Source: Mesorhizobium sp. M9A.F.Ca.ET.002.03.1.2 (lineage in GTDB: Bacteria > Pseudomonadota > Alphaproteobacteria > Rhizobiales > Rhizobiaceae). From it: a DNA stretch of 64,000 bases. The stretch lies in NCBI RefSeq assembly GCF_003952365.1, contig NZ_CP034443.1:985001-1049000 (forward strand), in the 5' to 3' direction. The notes beneath the pieces were generated by a model that was given only the letters and a program-made list of their open reading frames with translations, was not told the DNA's origin and did not search any database. Shown in pieces: positions 29,947 to 38,129 of the stretch (the stretch's first letter is position 1; the number at the start of each line of letters is the position of its first letter). A program made the position numbers and the translations under genes.

Positions 29947-30037
29947 GGGGAAAGGAGGCTGGAGGGAAGGTCGGATTCTGGAATAGACCAGAAATGATCT
30001 CGCCGCGACCGCAAAAATATGTACCCGATGCCACCGG

Positions 30038-30487
30038 TCACATGCTTGGCATGTTGAGCGGTGGCGGGCGCCTCTGGATCGGTTGCGCCTTGATGATGGC
30101 GGTGCTGGTTTCGGCCTTGTCGGCGATACGGTCGAGAAGCTTGTCGAGATCGCCGATCGAGCGCACGAACAACCGGGCAACAAAGCAGTCGTCGCCCGTC
30201 ACCTTGTCGCATTCGCCAAACTCCGGGGTCTCCTCGATCAGCTTCTGGACGATATGCAGCTTGCCCGGCAAAGGCCGGATGCGAACGATCGCTTGCAAGG
30301 TGTAGCCGAGCGCCTGGGGATCGATCTCGATGGTGAAGGCCCTGATAACGCCGCGATCCTCGAGACGTCGAAGCCGTTCCGAAACACTTGGCGACGATAG
30401 CCCCACCTTTTGGGCCAACTCCTTCAGCGAGGTTCGTGAGTCCCGGATCAGTATATCGAGAAGCTTTTTATCCAGCTCGTCCAGCAT
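30038..30487 (-). CDS. Lrp/AsnC family transcriptional regulator
   Basis: A 149-residue DNA-binding regulator. The N-terminal helix-turn-helix MLDELDKKLLDILIRDSR and SSPSVSERLRRLEDRGVI is diagnostic; the C-terminal RAM domain (IVRIRPLPGKLHIVQKLI, CDKVTGDDCFVARLFV) senses amino acids. The start at 30487 is chosen; an upstream GTG at 30523 has no ribosome site. It is transcribed divergently from a permease of the EamA family (30621) across a 133-bp gap containing a 16-bp inverted repeat. The regulator therefore probably controls itself and the exporter in response to an amino acid. Confidence 0.92.
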   Translation of the reverse strand: MLDELDKKLLDILIRDSRTSLKELAQKVGLSSPSVSERLRRLEDRGVIRAFTIEIDPQALGYTLQAIVRIRPLPGKLHIVQKLIEETPEFGECDKVTGDDCFVARLFVRSIGDLDKLLDRIADKAETSTAIIKAQPIQRRPPPLNMPSM

Positions 30488-30519
30488 TTTACGATCTTCA
30501 AGAAAAAACGAGATTTCCC

Positions 30520-30535
30520 TCACTTAATTAGGTGA
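30520..30535. promoter_or_regulatory. Putative Lrp/AsnC operator
   Basis: TCACTTAATTAGGTGA is a 14/16 palindrome with an AT-only centre, lying 32 bp from the lrp-like start and 85 bp from the exporter start. Size, symmetry and position fit a Lrp-family site. Confidence 0.55.
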
Positions 30536-30620
30536 AACACTGATAGCACCTTCCGCAAATCATGGAAAGCATCGGAACCACATGAGATTGTCAAGCCTCA
30601 ACGGATCACAGGGGTATCTC

Positions 30621-31574
30621 ATGGACAACACGGCACGCGGCACGATCGAAATGACGGCCGCGATGGCGATCCTCGGCACGATCGGCTGGTTCGTCGTCCT
30701 TTCGGGCCAGCCCATCATGGACGTGGTGTTCTGGCGCTGCGCCTTCGGCGCGGTAACGCTGCTGATCATCTGCGCTGCCTTGGGACTGCTGCGCGGCAGG
30801 CTGTCGCTTCGCGTCGTGGCGATCGCGGCTCTCGGCGGTGCGGCCATCGTCATCAACTGGCTGCTGCTATTCAGCTCGTTTTCCCGCGCCTCGATCTCGA
30901 TCGCCACGGCGGTCTACAACACGCAGCCCTTCATGCTGGTCGGCTTTGGCGCGCTCTTATTCTCAGAGCGGCTGACCATGACAAAGCTGACCTGGCTTGG
31001 GCTCGCCTTCGCCGGCATGCTGCTGATCGTGCAGGCGTCGCCTGATTTAGGCCTCGATGCAGGCCCCAATACAGGCCCCAATACAGGCCCCAATACAGGC
31101 AATGTCGGCACGGATTATTTTACCGGGATCGCGATGGCGCTCGGTGCGGCTTTCTTCTGGGCCGTCGCTGCCATCGTCACCAGGAAGCTCAGAGGTACGC
31201 CACCACACCTTATCGCCCTGATCCAGGTCTGCGTCGGTGTAGTCATGCTGGCACCCTTCGCCAACCTTTCCCACCTTCCCGCCGATGCGTGGAGCTGGAG
31301 CATGCTGGCGACGCTTGGCGTCGTCCATACCGGTCTGATGTACATCCTGATGTACGGCGCCATCCAGAAACTGCCGACGCATCTGCAGGGGTCGCTGTCC
31401 TTCATCTACCCCGTGGTGGCGATCCTGGTCGATGTCGTCGCTTTCGGCCATCGGCTGCATCCGGCCCAGATCGTTGGCGCCGCCGCCATCCTGATCGCGG
31501 CCGCCGGCATGAATCTCGGCTGGACGCTGTGGAAATCGAAGCCTCCAGCCGAGAGCACTCAGGCAATCAAGTGA
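30621..31574 (+). CDS. DMT-superfamily exporter (EamA), Lrp-linked
   Basis: A 317-residue permease with ten membrane helices in two EamA repeats (first near 8-135, second near 175-300). The N-terminus is MDNTARGTIEMTAAMAILG and the second half opens ALGAAFFWAVAAIVTRKL. Between the repeats is a cytoplasmic linker containing GPNT three times, from 12-bp tandem DNA repeats at about 31063-31098. The pairing with a divergent Lrp regulator suggests export of an amino acid or related metabolite; this is an inference. The ATG at 30621 has CAGGGG upstream; a start 13 codons earlier is less likely. Confidence 0.9.
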   Translation: MDNTARGTIEMTAAMAILGTIGWFVVLSGQPIMDVVFWRCAFGAVTLLIICAALGLLRGRLSLRVVAIAALGGAAIVINWLLLFSSFSRASISIATAVYNTQPFMLVGFGALLFSERLTMTKLTWLGLAFAGMLLIVQASPDLGLDAGPNTGPNTGPNTGNVGTDYFTGIAMALGAAFFWAVAAIVTRKLRGTPPHLIALIQVCVGVVMLAPFANLSHLPADAWSWSMLATLGVVHTGLMYILMYGAIQKLPTHLQGSLSFIYPVVAILVDVVAFGHRLHPAQIVGAAAILIAAAGMNLGWTLWKSKPPAESTQAIK

Positions 31575-31708
31575 GGGAAGAACGTCGCCGGACGACAATC
31601 ATGCGCCAATGATCCTGACCGCCCCGCCTGTTCAAGGCAGGCACTTTGCTCTATGCCGCAATGCAACCATCTTCGCCCGGCATAGGCGAAAACCGGGATC
31701 GAAAACCA

Positions 31709-32356
31709 ATGAACGACGCTACGCCTCCAAATCGCTGCCGTATCGTGCTGATCGCGCCGCCCGGCGTGTCGGCTGAGCGCATCGGCGCGGCGTTCGAGGG
31801 CGGCGACGTCGCCTCGCTCATCCTGCCCGAGAACAGCATGGACGAAGCCTCCTTCCAGGCCTTCGCCGAGCAGATCGTGCCGGCGGCGCAGGCGGCAGGC
31901 GTCGCTGTCGTCATTGCCGGCGACACCCGCATAGCCGGCCGCGTCCAGGCCGACGGCATCCACGTCGAGGTCGGCAAGGCCGAACTCGCCGAGACGATCG
32001 AGCGCTTCCAGGAAAAGATCATGGTCGGCACCGGTGGCGCCAAGACCCGCGACGATGCGCTGGAACTCGGCGAGGTCAGGCCCGATTACATCTTCTTCGG
32101 CCGCTTCGGCTTCGACAACAAGCCGGAGCCGCACCCACGCAACCTGTCGCTGGGCCAATGGTGGGCGGATGTGATCCAGATCCCTTGCATCGTGATGGCC
32201 GGATCCGACCTCGCCTCGGTGGAAGCGGTGGCTGCCACCGGCGCCGAATTCGTGGCGCTGTCCAGCGCCGTCTTCGCCGACGGCGTCGACCCAAAGATGG
32301 CAGTCGCCAGCGCCAATGCGTTGCTCGACGAAACCGCGCCGCGTTTCGAGGACTGA
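31709..32356 (+). CDS. Thiamine-phosphate-synthase-like TIM-barrel protein
   Basis: A 215-residue protein of the ThiE/TenI fold. Recognisable are RIVLIAPPG at strand 1, GVAVVIAGDTRIAG, ADGIHVEVGKAELAE, VGTGGAKTRDDALELG, PDYIFFGRFG and IPCIVMAGSDL...ALSSAVFAD. The GxxHxG-like and phosphate-binding elements are only partly conserved (GRFGFDNK replaces the usual GPxFxTxTK), so it may not make thiamine phosphate; the true reaction is open. The start at 31709 is the best, with weak ribosome site. One base separates its stop from the next gene, so the two are an operon. Confidence 0.75.
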   Translation: MNDATPPNRCRIVLIAPPGVSAERIGAAFEGGDVASLILPENSMDEASFQAFAEQIVPAAQAAGVAVVIAGDTRIAGRVQADGIHVEVGKAELAETIERFQEKIMVGTGGAKTRDDALELGEVRPDYIFFGRFGFDNKPEPHPRNLSLGQWWADVIQIPCIVMAGSDLASVEAVAATGAEFVALSSAVFADGVDPKMAVASANALLDETAPRFED

Positions 32357-32357
32357 C

Positions 32358-33386
32358 GTGCCGGCGCGGACAATCCTTTTCGGTGTTTTTCTAGCGGTGC
32401 TCACGGTGAATGCCGCTGGCGCGGAAACCGTCCCGCTGCCGCAACCCAAGCCCGACACCGCCACACAGACGGACAAGCCGATCGCCACGCCGCTGCCGCA
32501 GCCCGCCACCACTGCCCCGCCGTCGGCCGACGCCATCAATCCCGACCGCTTCGGCGCAAAGCCGTCGGATTCCGCCTATGGCGCCTTCCAGCGCGGCCTT
32601 TACAAGACGGCCTACAACCTCGCTTTGGTCCGCGCCCAGAACGGCGATCCGGCGGCACAGACACTGGTCGCCGAGATCTTGTCGCGCGGCCTTGGCACGC
32701 CGGTCAACGCGGCGGAGGCGGCGAAATGGTACGCGCTAGCCGCCGAGCAGGGCATACCGGAATCGCAGTTCCAATATGCGCTGATGCTGCTCGACGGCCG
32801 CTACGTCAAGAAGGACGAAAAGGCGGCCTACGCGCTGATGCAGGCCGCCGCCGAGGCCGGCAACCGTCTGGCGCAATTCAACTTCGCGCAGCTGCTGGTC
32901 AAACAGGATCCGGGCGATGCCGGCATCGCAAAGGCCGTGTCCTACTATCAGCGCGCCGCCGCGACCGGCCTTGCCGACGCGCAATATGCAATGGCGCAGA
33001 TCTATGCCAATGGCGTCGGCGGCACGCCGCGTGACGATGCCCAGGCCCGAGGCTTGCTGGCGCAGGCAGCACGGCAGAATTACGACACGGCACAGATCGA
33101 TCTCGCCGCCTGGATGATCGAGGGACGTGGTGGCGCCCGCGATCTGAAGTCTGGCTTCGGCTGGATGAAGCAAGCCGCCGAGGGCGGCAATGTCGCCGCC
33201 CAGAACCGCCTCGCCAAGCTTTACATGGGCGGCATCGGCACCGATCCGGATCCGATCCTTGCCGGCGCCTGGTACACTGTCGCCCGCCGCGCCGGGCTTA
33301 TCGATCCGCAAATGGACGATTTTCTGCAGGGTCTGACCGAGGAACAGATCAAACAGGCGCTGCAGCGGGCCAACCGCCTGCCGTAA
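32358..33386 (+). CDS. Periplasmic Sel1-repeat (SLR) protein
   Basis: A 342-residue protein with a cleavable signal peptide (VPARTILFGVFLAVLTVNAAGAE, cleavage near 20), a Pro-rich linker, then six or seven Sel1/TPR-like repeats of about 36 residues (for example LGTPVNAAEAAKWYALAAEQ, GGTPRDDAQARGLLAQAA, GARDLKSGFGWMKQAAEGG, and LAGAWYTVARRAG). Such proteins scaffold protein complexes in the periplasm. The GTG at 32358 is one base after the previous stop. The pairing with a TPS-like enzyme is unusual; the partner is unknown. Confidence 0.85.
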   Translation: MPARTILFGVFLAVLTVNAAGAETVPLPQPKPDTATQTDKPIATPLPQPATTAPPSADAINPDRFGAKPSDSAYGAFQRGLYKTAYNLALVRAQNGDPAAQTLVAEILSRGLGTPVNAAEAAKWYALAAEQGIPESQFQYALMLLDGRYVKKDEKAAYALMQAAAEAGNRLAQFNFAQLLVKQDPGDAGIAKAVSYYQRAAATGLADAQYAMAQIYANGVGGTPRDDAQARGLLAQAARQNYDTAQIDLAAWMIEGRGGARDLKSGFGWMKQAAEGGNVAAQNRLAKLYMGGIGTDPDPILAGAWYTVARRAGLIDPQMDDFLQGLTEEQIKQALQRANRLP

Positions 33387-33554
33387 CGCGCCGCGGACGG
33401 TGAATAACTGGCAGTGGTGCAGGTAAGACGCTGACGAGGGGATGCCCCGAGCACACTTCCCCTCCTGCCCACTCCCTTGCCTCTCCTGGCGATTTGTGGT
33501 CTTGGAGGCGCCAAATCGCTTTCATCGCGAAAATCTCATTCCGGATTACACATC

Positions 33555-34121
33555 ATGGCCAAGATCAATGGCAACGAAATCCGTCCCGGCAACGTCATCG
33601 AGCATGATGGCGGCCTGTGGGTGGCGGTCAGGACCAACACCGTCAAGCCCGGCAAGGGCGGCGCCTACAACCAGGTCGAGCTGAAGAACCTGATCAACGG
33701 CACTAAGCTCAATGAGCGTTTCCGTTCCGCCGAGACCGTCGAACAGATCCGGCTGGAGATGAAGGATTTCTCCTTCCTCTACGAGCAGGGCGAAGCGCTG
33801 GTGTTCATGGATACCGAAAGCTACGAGCAGCTTGAATTGCAAAAGGATTTCGTCGGCGACCGCGCCGCCTTCCTGCAGGACGGCATGATGGTGACGGTCC
33901 AGCTTTATGACGAAAGGCCGATCGGCATTTCGCTGCCCGACCAGGTGACGCTGACCATCACCGAGGCCGACCCGGTGGTGAAGGGCCAGACCGCAGCCTC
34001 GTCCTACAAGCCGGCGATACTGGAGAACGGCGTCCGCGTGCTGGTGCCGCCCTTCATCGGTTCGGGCGAGCGCATCGTCGTCGACACCAACGAAATCACC
34101 TACGTGCGCCGCGCGGACTGA
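33555..34121 (+). CDS. efp: Translation elongation factor P
   Basis: Rescues ribosomes stalled at polyproline stretches. The 188-residue product has the three-beta-barrel EF-P layout: [16 protein letters not shown], the loop [14 protein letters not shown] with Lys34 as the position normally beta-lysylated, [17 protein letters not shown], and domain [23 protein letters not shown] and the end [12 protein letters not shown]. The start at 33555 lacks a strong ribosome site but matches the family N-terminus. It is followed by suhB after 24 bp. The modifying enzymes (epmA, epmB) are not in this window. Confidence 0.96.
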   Translation: MAKINGNEIRPGNVIEHDGGLWVAVRTNTVKPGKGGAYNQVELKNLINGTKLNERFRSAETVEQIRLEMKDFSFLYEQGEALVFMDTESYEQLELQKDFVGDRAAFLQDGMMVTVQLYDERPIGISLPDQVTLTITEADPVVKGQTAASSYKPAILENGVRVLVPPFIGSGERIVVDTNEITYVRRAD

Positions 34122-34145
34122 CGCGCAGCAGCAGGAAGAAGCACA

Positions 34146-34946
34146 ATGGCGCGTTCAGCACTTCTCAATGTCATGGTCCAGGCCGCCATGAAGGCCGGCC
34201 GCTCGCTGTCGCGCGATTTCGGCGAAGTGCAGAACCTGCAGGTCTCGATGAAGGGACCGGGCGACTATGTCAGCCAGGCAGACCGCAAGGCCGAGGACAT
34301 CCTCTTCACCGAACTGTCGAAGGCGCGGCCGGGCTATGCCTTCCTGATGGAGGAGCGCGGCGTGATCGAAGGCGACGACGGCCAGCACCGCTGGATCGTC
34401 GATCCGCTCGACGGCACCACCAATTTCCTGCACGGCATCCCGCTCTTCGCCATCTCGATCGCGCTGGAGCGCCAGGGCCAGATCGTCGCCGGCGTCATCT
34501 ACAACCCGGCGATGGACGAGCTCTACACCGCCGAGCGCGGCGGCGGCGCCTTCATGAACGACCGCCGGCTGCGTGTCGCCGGCCGCACCAAGCTGATCGA
34601 TGCGGTGATCGGCTGCGGTGTGCCGCATCTCGGGCGTGGCCAGCACGGCAACTTCCTTGTCGAGCTGCGCAATGTGATGGCCGAGGTCTCGGGCGTGCGA
34701 CGCCTCGGCTCTGCTTCGCTCGATCTCGCCTATGTCGCTGCTGGCCGCATGGACGGGTTCTGGGAAACCGGCCTGTCGGCCTGGGACATCGCCGCCGGCA
34801 TCCTGCTGATCCGCGAGGCGGGCGGTTTCGTCTCCGACTTCGCTGGCGGGCAGAACATGCTCGATGGCGGCTCGGTCGTCGCCGGCAACGAGATCATCCA
34901 GCGCGCGCTGCTGAAGACGGTGAAAAAGCCGGTGCCCCCGCGTTGA
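34146..34946 (+). CDS. suhB: Inositol monophosphatase family protein
   Basis: Mg-dependent phosphatase acting on inositol-1-phosphate or related substrates. The 266 residues contain all three motifs: the metal-binding EER (MEERGV), DPLDGTTNFLHG, and WDIAAG (SAWDIAAGILLIREAGG), with GDYVSQADRKAEDILF near the start. SuhB in E. coli also acts in rRNA antitermination; the present sequence cannot tell. It forms a unit with efp. The TGA at 34944-34946 starts a perfect 17-bp tandem duplication. Confidence 0.93.
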   Translation: MARSALLNVMVQAAMKAGRSLSRDFGEVQNLQVSMKGPGDYVSQADRKAEDILFTELSKARPGYAFLMEERGVIEGDDGQHRWIVDPLDGTTNFLHGIPLFAISIALERQGQIVAGVIYNPAMDELYTAERGGGAFMNDRRLRVAGRTKLIDAVIGCGVPHLGRGQHGNFLVELRNVMAEVSGVRRLGSASLDLAYVAAGRMDGFWETGLSAWDIAAGILLIREAGGFVSDFAGGQNMLDGGSVVAGNEIIQRALLKTVKKPVPPR

Positions 34947-34977
34947 TCAACTTGGCGCGCTGATCAACTTGGCGCGC
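34944..34977 (+). repeat. 17-bp tandem duplication at the suhB stop codon
   Basis: TGATCAACTTGGCGCGC is present at 34944-34960 and exactly repeated at 34961-34977. The first copy begins with the suhB stop codon, so the second also begins with an in-phase-looking TGA. I see no known element. Confidence 0.85.
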
Positions 34978-35061
34978 TGAACCGCCGCAGTCGCAAAACC
35001 GCAACCAAAGCTTGAAATACTGTCCGGCATCCGCCCAGATAAGGGGGATGCAGGATCATTC

Positions 35062-35751
35062 ATGACGAACACCGGGCCCGAATCCCAGATCGAGATCCCC
35101 TTCATAGGACGCTGGCACTATTCGCGCGCCGAAATGATCGCCGACGGCGTCGTCCATGCGGTGGGCATCGTGCTCGCCATTGCCGCCGGCTCGGCCCTGC
35201 TGGCGCTGGCCGCCTCCCATGCCGGCCCTGGCGAATATGTCGCCGCTGCCTTCTACGTGGTTTCGCTGCTCACCGTGCTGTCGGTGTCGCTGGCCTACAA
35301 TCTGTGGCCGGTATCGCCGGCCAAGTGGATTTTGCGCCGCTTCGACCATGCCGCGATCTATCTGCTGATCGCCGCGACCTACACGCCTTTCCTGGCCCAG
35401 CTCGACGGCTCGCCGCTGGCCCTCTCGATGATCGTTCTGGTCTGGGTTGCCGCAGCGATCGGCATCGCCATCAAGGTGCTGCTTCCCGGCCGCTTCGACC
35501 GGCTGGCGATCGTCTTCTATCTCGCCATCGGCTGGAGCGGCATCGTCCTGGTCGAGCCTCTCGTCCAGACATTGCCGACGACATCGATCGCGCTGATCGT
35601 TGCCGGCGGCATCGTCTATTCCTGCGGCGTCATCTTCTTCGCCTGGAAGGGCCTGCGCTTCCACAATGCGCTATGGCACGGCTTTGTCGTCACCGGCGCC
35701 GGCCTGCACCTGGCCGCCATGGTCGACTGCCTGGTCATCAACCGGCTCTGA
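35062..35751 (+). CDS. Hemolysin III / PAQR family membrane protein
   Basis: A 229-residue protein with seven membrane helices. The N-terminus YSRAEMIADGVVHAVGIVLA, with the conserved Asp and the helix-1 His, FDHAAIYLLIAATYTPFL in the middle, and the C-terminal FHNALWHGFVVTGAGLHLAAM with two His are the PAQR hydrolase set. Members act as membrane hydrolases (ceramidase-like) and affect lipid balance in bacteria; hemolysin is a historic name. The start at 35062 fits, with no strong ribosome site. It stands alone between suhB and a TIR element. Confidence 0.9.
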   Translation: MTNTGPESQIEIPFIGRWHYSRAEMIADGVVHAVGIVLAIAAGSALLALAASHAGPGEYVAAAFYVVSLLTVLSVSLAYNLWPVSPAKWILRRFDHAAIYLLIAATYTPFLAQLDGSPLALSMIVLVWVAAAIGIAIKVLLPGRFDRLAIVFYLAIGWSGIVLVEPLVQTLPTTSIALIVAGGIVYSCGVIFFAWKGLRFHNALWHGFVVTGAGLHLAAMVDCLVINRL

Positions 35752-35767
35752 CGCCAATGATCCAGTT

Positions 35768-35984
35768 GGCAATATTGCCAGGGCTATCGGGCGAAGGAAA
35801 AATGTCCTGCTTCCTGCCCGGCACCGGCGGCGGAAACCATTTTCGCAAGGCGAAAATGGCAAGGCCGACCGGCCGTCGCGCCTTTTGGCGCGTGAAGCCA
35901 AGGTCGCGGATGCGACCGCCGGCGTTTGAGGCAGCAAGAAAGGAAGGGCAATCGGGTTCACCCGATTGCCCTGGCAATATTGCC
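35768..35984. repeat. 217-bp terminal-inverted-repeat (MITE-like) element
   Basis: 28-bp ends at 35768-35795 and 35957-35984 are inverted copies (26/28 identical): one begins GGCAATATTGCCAGGGC and the other, read on the opposite strand, begins GGCAATATTGCCAGGGC. GGCAATATTGCC is itself palindromic. A second, perfect 12-bp hairpin, GGGCAATCGGGT/ACCCGATTGCCC (35946-35971), sits near the right end. The inside has no plausible gene. No clear target duplication is visible. This fills most of the 319-bp gap between the hemolysin-III gene and the MotA-like gene. Confidence 0.8.
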
Positions 35985-36070
35985 ACACGCCATTCAATTT
36001 CGTCACAATTGCGTTTAGAGTCGCCGTCAAACGGTGATTTGGCGGCAGCGGCATCGGAAACGGGGCACGG

Positions 36071-37096
36071 ATGGCTTTTTTCAAATCCTTCGGCATGGAC
36101 AGACGTTCCGACGTTCTGATGTACGATCCGCACAAATTGTCGAGCCCGCAGGTCTTTCTCCTGACCATGGTCATCTTCCTGATGATCGTCGCCTTCATCG
36201 CCGCCATCCTGACCCGTCAGATCTCGAGCGCCTTCGCCACCAATCCCGGTCTCAACGGCCTGATCATCGGCGTGCTTGTGGTCGGTATCCTGCTGGCCTT
36301 CGTGCAGGTCGGCCGGCTGTTTCGCGAAGTGCGCTGGGTCAACTCCTTTCGGGCCGGCTCCGAAACCACCGAGCCGGTGCTGCTGGCACCGATGAAGGCG
36401 ATGATCGGCCGCTCGCCGACGATCGCCTTCTCGACCAGCTCGATGCGCACCATGCTCGATTCGATCGCCACCCGCCTCGACGAAACCCGCGATACCTCGC
36501 GATACCTTGTCGGGCTGCTGGTTTTCCTTGGCCTGCTCGGCACTTTTTGGGGTCTGCTCAACACAATCGGCTCGATCCGCGAAACCATCGCGTCGCTCGA
36601 TCCCGGCACCGGCGATGCCGCGGCCGTGCTCGAATCCCTGAAGCAGGGGCTTTCCGCGCCGCTGGCCGGCATGGGCACCGCCTTCTCGTCCTCGCTGTTC
36701 GGCCTGTCCGGTTCCCTGGTGCTCGGGTTCCTCGACCTGCAGGCTGGCCGCGCCCAGACACGTTTCTACACCGAGCTCGAAAACTGGCTGTCCTCGGTCA
36801 CCGACCTGTCGTCCGACATCGTCGTCGCCGAACCGGTCAAGGCCGAATCCTCCGACGAGATCCGCGTCCTGTCGGAAAGGCTGCGCAGCTTGCAGGAGAA
36901 TGGCGGCGGCGCCAATCCGCGCGTCGCCACCGCCATGGCCAATCTTGCCGACGGCATTTCGGGCCTGGTCAAGAACATGCGCTCGGAGCAGCAGATCATG
37001 CGCGACTGGGTCGAGGCCCAATCGGACGAGCAGAAGGCGATGCGCAGCACGCTGGAGAAGATCGCCGACGCCCTGAAGAAGCCTGGAGTTCATTAG
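36071..37096 (+). CDS. MotA/TolQ/ExbB-family proton channel protein
   Basis: A 341-residue inner-membrane protein. Helices lie near 27-49, 62-82, 145-165 and 198-222, with cytoplasmic charged loops between the second and third. The last two carry LVGLLVFLGLLGTFWGLLNT and LAGMGTAFSSSLFGLSGSLV, the conserved channel helices of the MotA/TolQ/ExbB superfamily. The C-terminus (230-341) is a long charged, coiled-coil-prone tail. It is too long for ExbB or TolQ and lacks the flagellar MotA signature. The next gene (1 bp gap) is an OmpA/MotB-like protein with a membrane Asp, so the two form a stator-like pair. The start ATG follows ACGG; no strong ribosome site. Confidence 0.85.
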   Translation: MAFFKSFGMDRRSDVLMYDPHKLSSPQVFLLTMVIFLMIVAFIAAILTRQISSAFATNPGLNGLIIGVLVVGILLAFVQVGRLFREVRWVNSFRAGSETTEPVLLAPMKAMIGRSPTIAFSTSSMRTMLDSIATRLDETRDTSRYLVGLLVFLGLLGTFWGLLNTIGSIRETIASLDPGTGDAAAVLESLKQGLSAPLAGMGTAFSSSLFGLSGSLVLGFLDLQAGRAQTRFYTELENWLSSVTDLSSDIVVAEPVKAESSDEIRVLSERLRSLQENGGGANPRVATAMANLADGISGLVKNMRSEQQIMRDWVEAQSDEQKAMRSTLEKIADALKKPGVH

Positions 37097-37097
37097 C

Positions 37098-38129
37098 ATG
37101 GCTCTTGCCAGGAGCCGGCGTGCCGATCGCCGCATCGACTACTGGCCGGGCTTCGTCGACGCGCTGTCGACGCTGCTGCTCGCGATCATGTTCCTGCTCA
37201 CGGTCTTCGTTCTGGCGCAGTTCCTGCTCGGCCGCGAAATCTCCGGCAAGGACACGGTGCTCAATCGCCTCAACCTGCAGATCAACGAACTGACCCAGCT
37301 TCTGGCGCTGGAACGCTCGACGACGCAGGACAGGGAAGATTCGCTCGCCAATTTACAGGCGTCGCTGTCGGCGTCAGAGGCGGAAAAGAGCCGGCTCGAG
37401 CAATTGCTGGCGCAAGGCGCCGGTGCCGGCGACGCGGCCAACCAGCGCGCCACGGCACTTTCGGGCGAACTCGACAACCAGCGCCAGATCAGCCAGCAGG
37501 CGCTGAGCCAGGTCGAAATCCTCAACCAGCAGATCGCGGCGCTGCGCAGGCAGATCGGAGCGCTCGAAGAAGCGCTCAACGTGTCCGAAGCGCGCGATCG
37601 CGAGTCCAACACCAAGATCGCCGATCTCGGCCGCCGCTTGAACGTCGCGCTGGCGCAACGCGTGCAGGAACTGAACCGCTATCGGTCCGACTTCTTCGGG
37701 CGCTTACGCGAAATCCTCGCCGACCGCGAGAACATCCGCATCGTCGGCGACCGCTTCGTCTTCCAGTCGGAAGTGCTTTTCCCGACTGGCTCCGAAGTGA
37801 TTAACGACGCCGGCAAGGTCGAGATGAAGAAGCTCGCCGACGCCATCATCGACCTGCAGAAGGAGATCCCGCCGGAGATCAACTGGGTGCTGCGCGTCGA
37901 CGGCCACACCGACGACAAGCCGCTGTCGGGCACCGGCCGCTACCGCGACAATTGGGAATTGTCGACGGCGCGTTCGACCTCGGTGGTGAAGTTCCTGATC
38001 GAGAACGGCGTGCCGGCCAACCGGCTGGTTGCGGCCGGCTTCGGCGAATTCCAGCCGCTCGACCCCACCGACACCGAAGACGCACGCAACAAGAACCGCC
38101 GTATCGAGCTGAAGCTGACCGAGCGCTGA
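37098..38129 (+). CDS. MotB/OmpA-like protein with coiled coil, partner of the MotA-like protein
   Basis: A 343-residue protein: cytoplasmic basic N-terminus (MALARSRRADRRIDY), one membrane helix (WPGFVDALSTLLLAIMFLLT) whose Asp21 occupies the proton-binding position of MotB/TolR/ExbD, a long coiled coil (about 55-205, with leucine heptads such as LQINELTQLLALE and QIAALRRQIGALEEAL), then an OmpA-like peptidoglycan-binding domain (about 215-343: LFPTGSEVINDAGK, LRVDGHTDDKPLSG, NRRIELKLTE). One base separates it from the upstream gene. It is not flagellar MotB, which lacks such a coiled coil. I infer a peptidoglycan-anchored rotary or pulling motor. Confidence 0.85.
   Translation: MALARSRRADRRIDYWPGFVDALSTLLLAIMFLLTVFVLAQFLLGREISGKDTVLNRLNLQINELTQLLALERSTTQDREDSLANLQASLSASEAEKSRLEQLLAQGAGAGDAANQRATALSGELDNQRQISQQALSQVEILNQQIAALRRQIGALEEALNVSEARDRESNTKIADLGRRLNVALAQRVQELNRYRSDFFGRLREILADRENIRIVGDRFVFQSEVLFPTGSEVINDAGKVEMKKLADAIIDLQKEIPPEINWVLRVDGHTDDKPLSGTGRYRDNWELSTARSTSVVKFLIENGVPANRLVAAGFGEFQPLDPTDTEDARNKNRRIELKLTER

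Noticed and set aside
34122..34145. Possible suhB RNA motif near suhB
   Set aside because: Only 24 bp separate efp and suhB; no room for the structure.
35671..36207. Minus-strand frame across the TIR element
   Set aside because: It crosses the inverted repeats and the start of the MotA-like gene; the translated sequence has no recognisable domain.
36071..38129. Complete Zorya phage-defence system
   Set aside because: Only ZorA/ZorB-like proteins are present; no helicase or nuclease (ZorC/D/E) follows.
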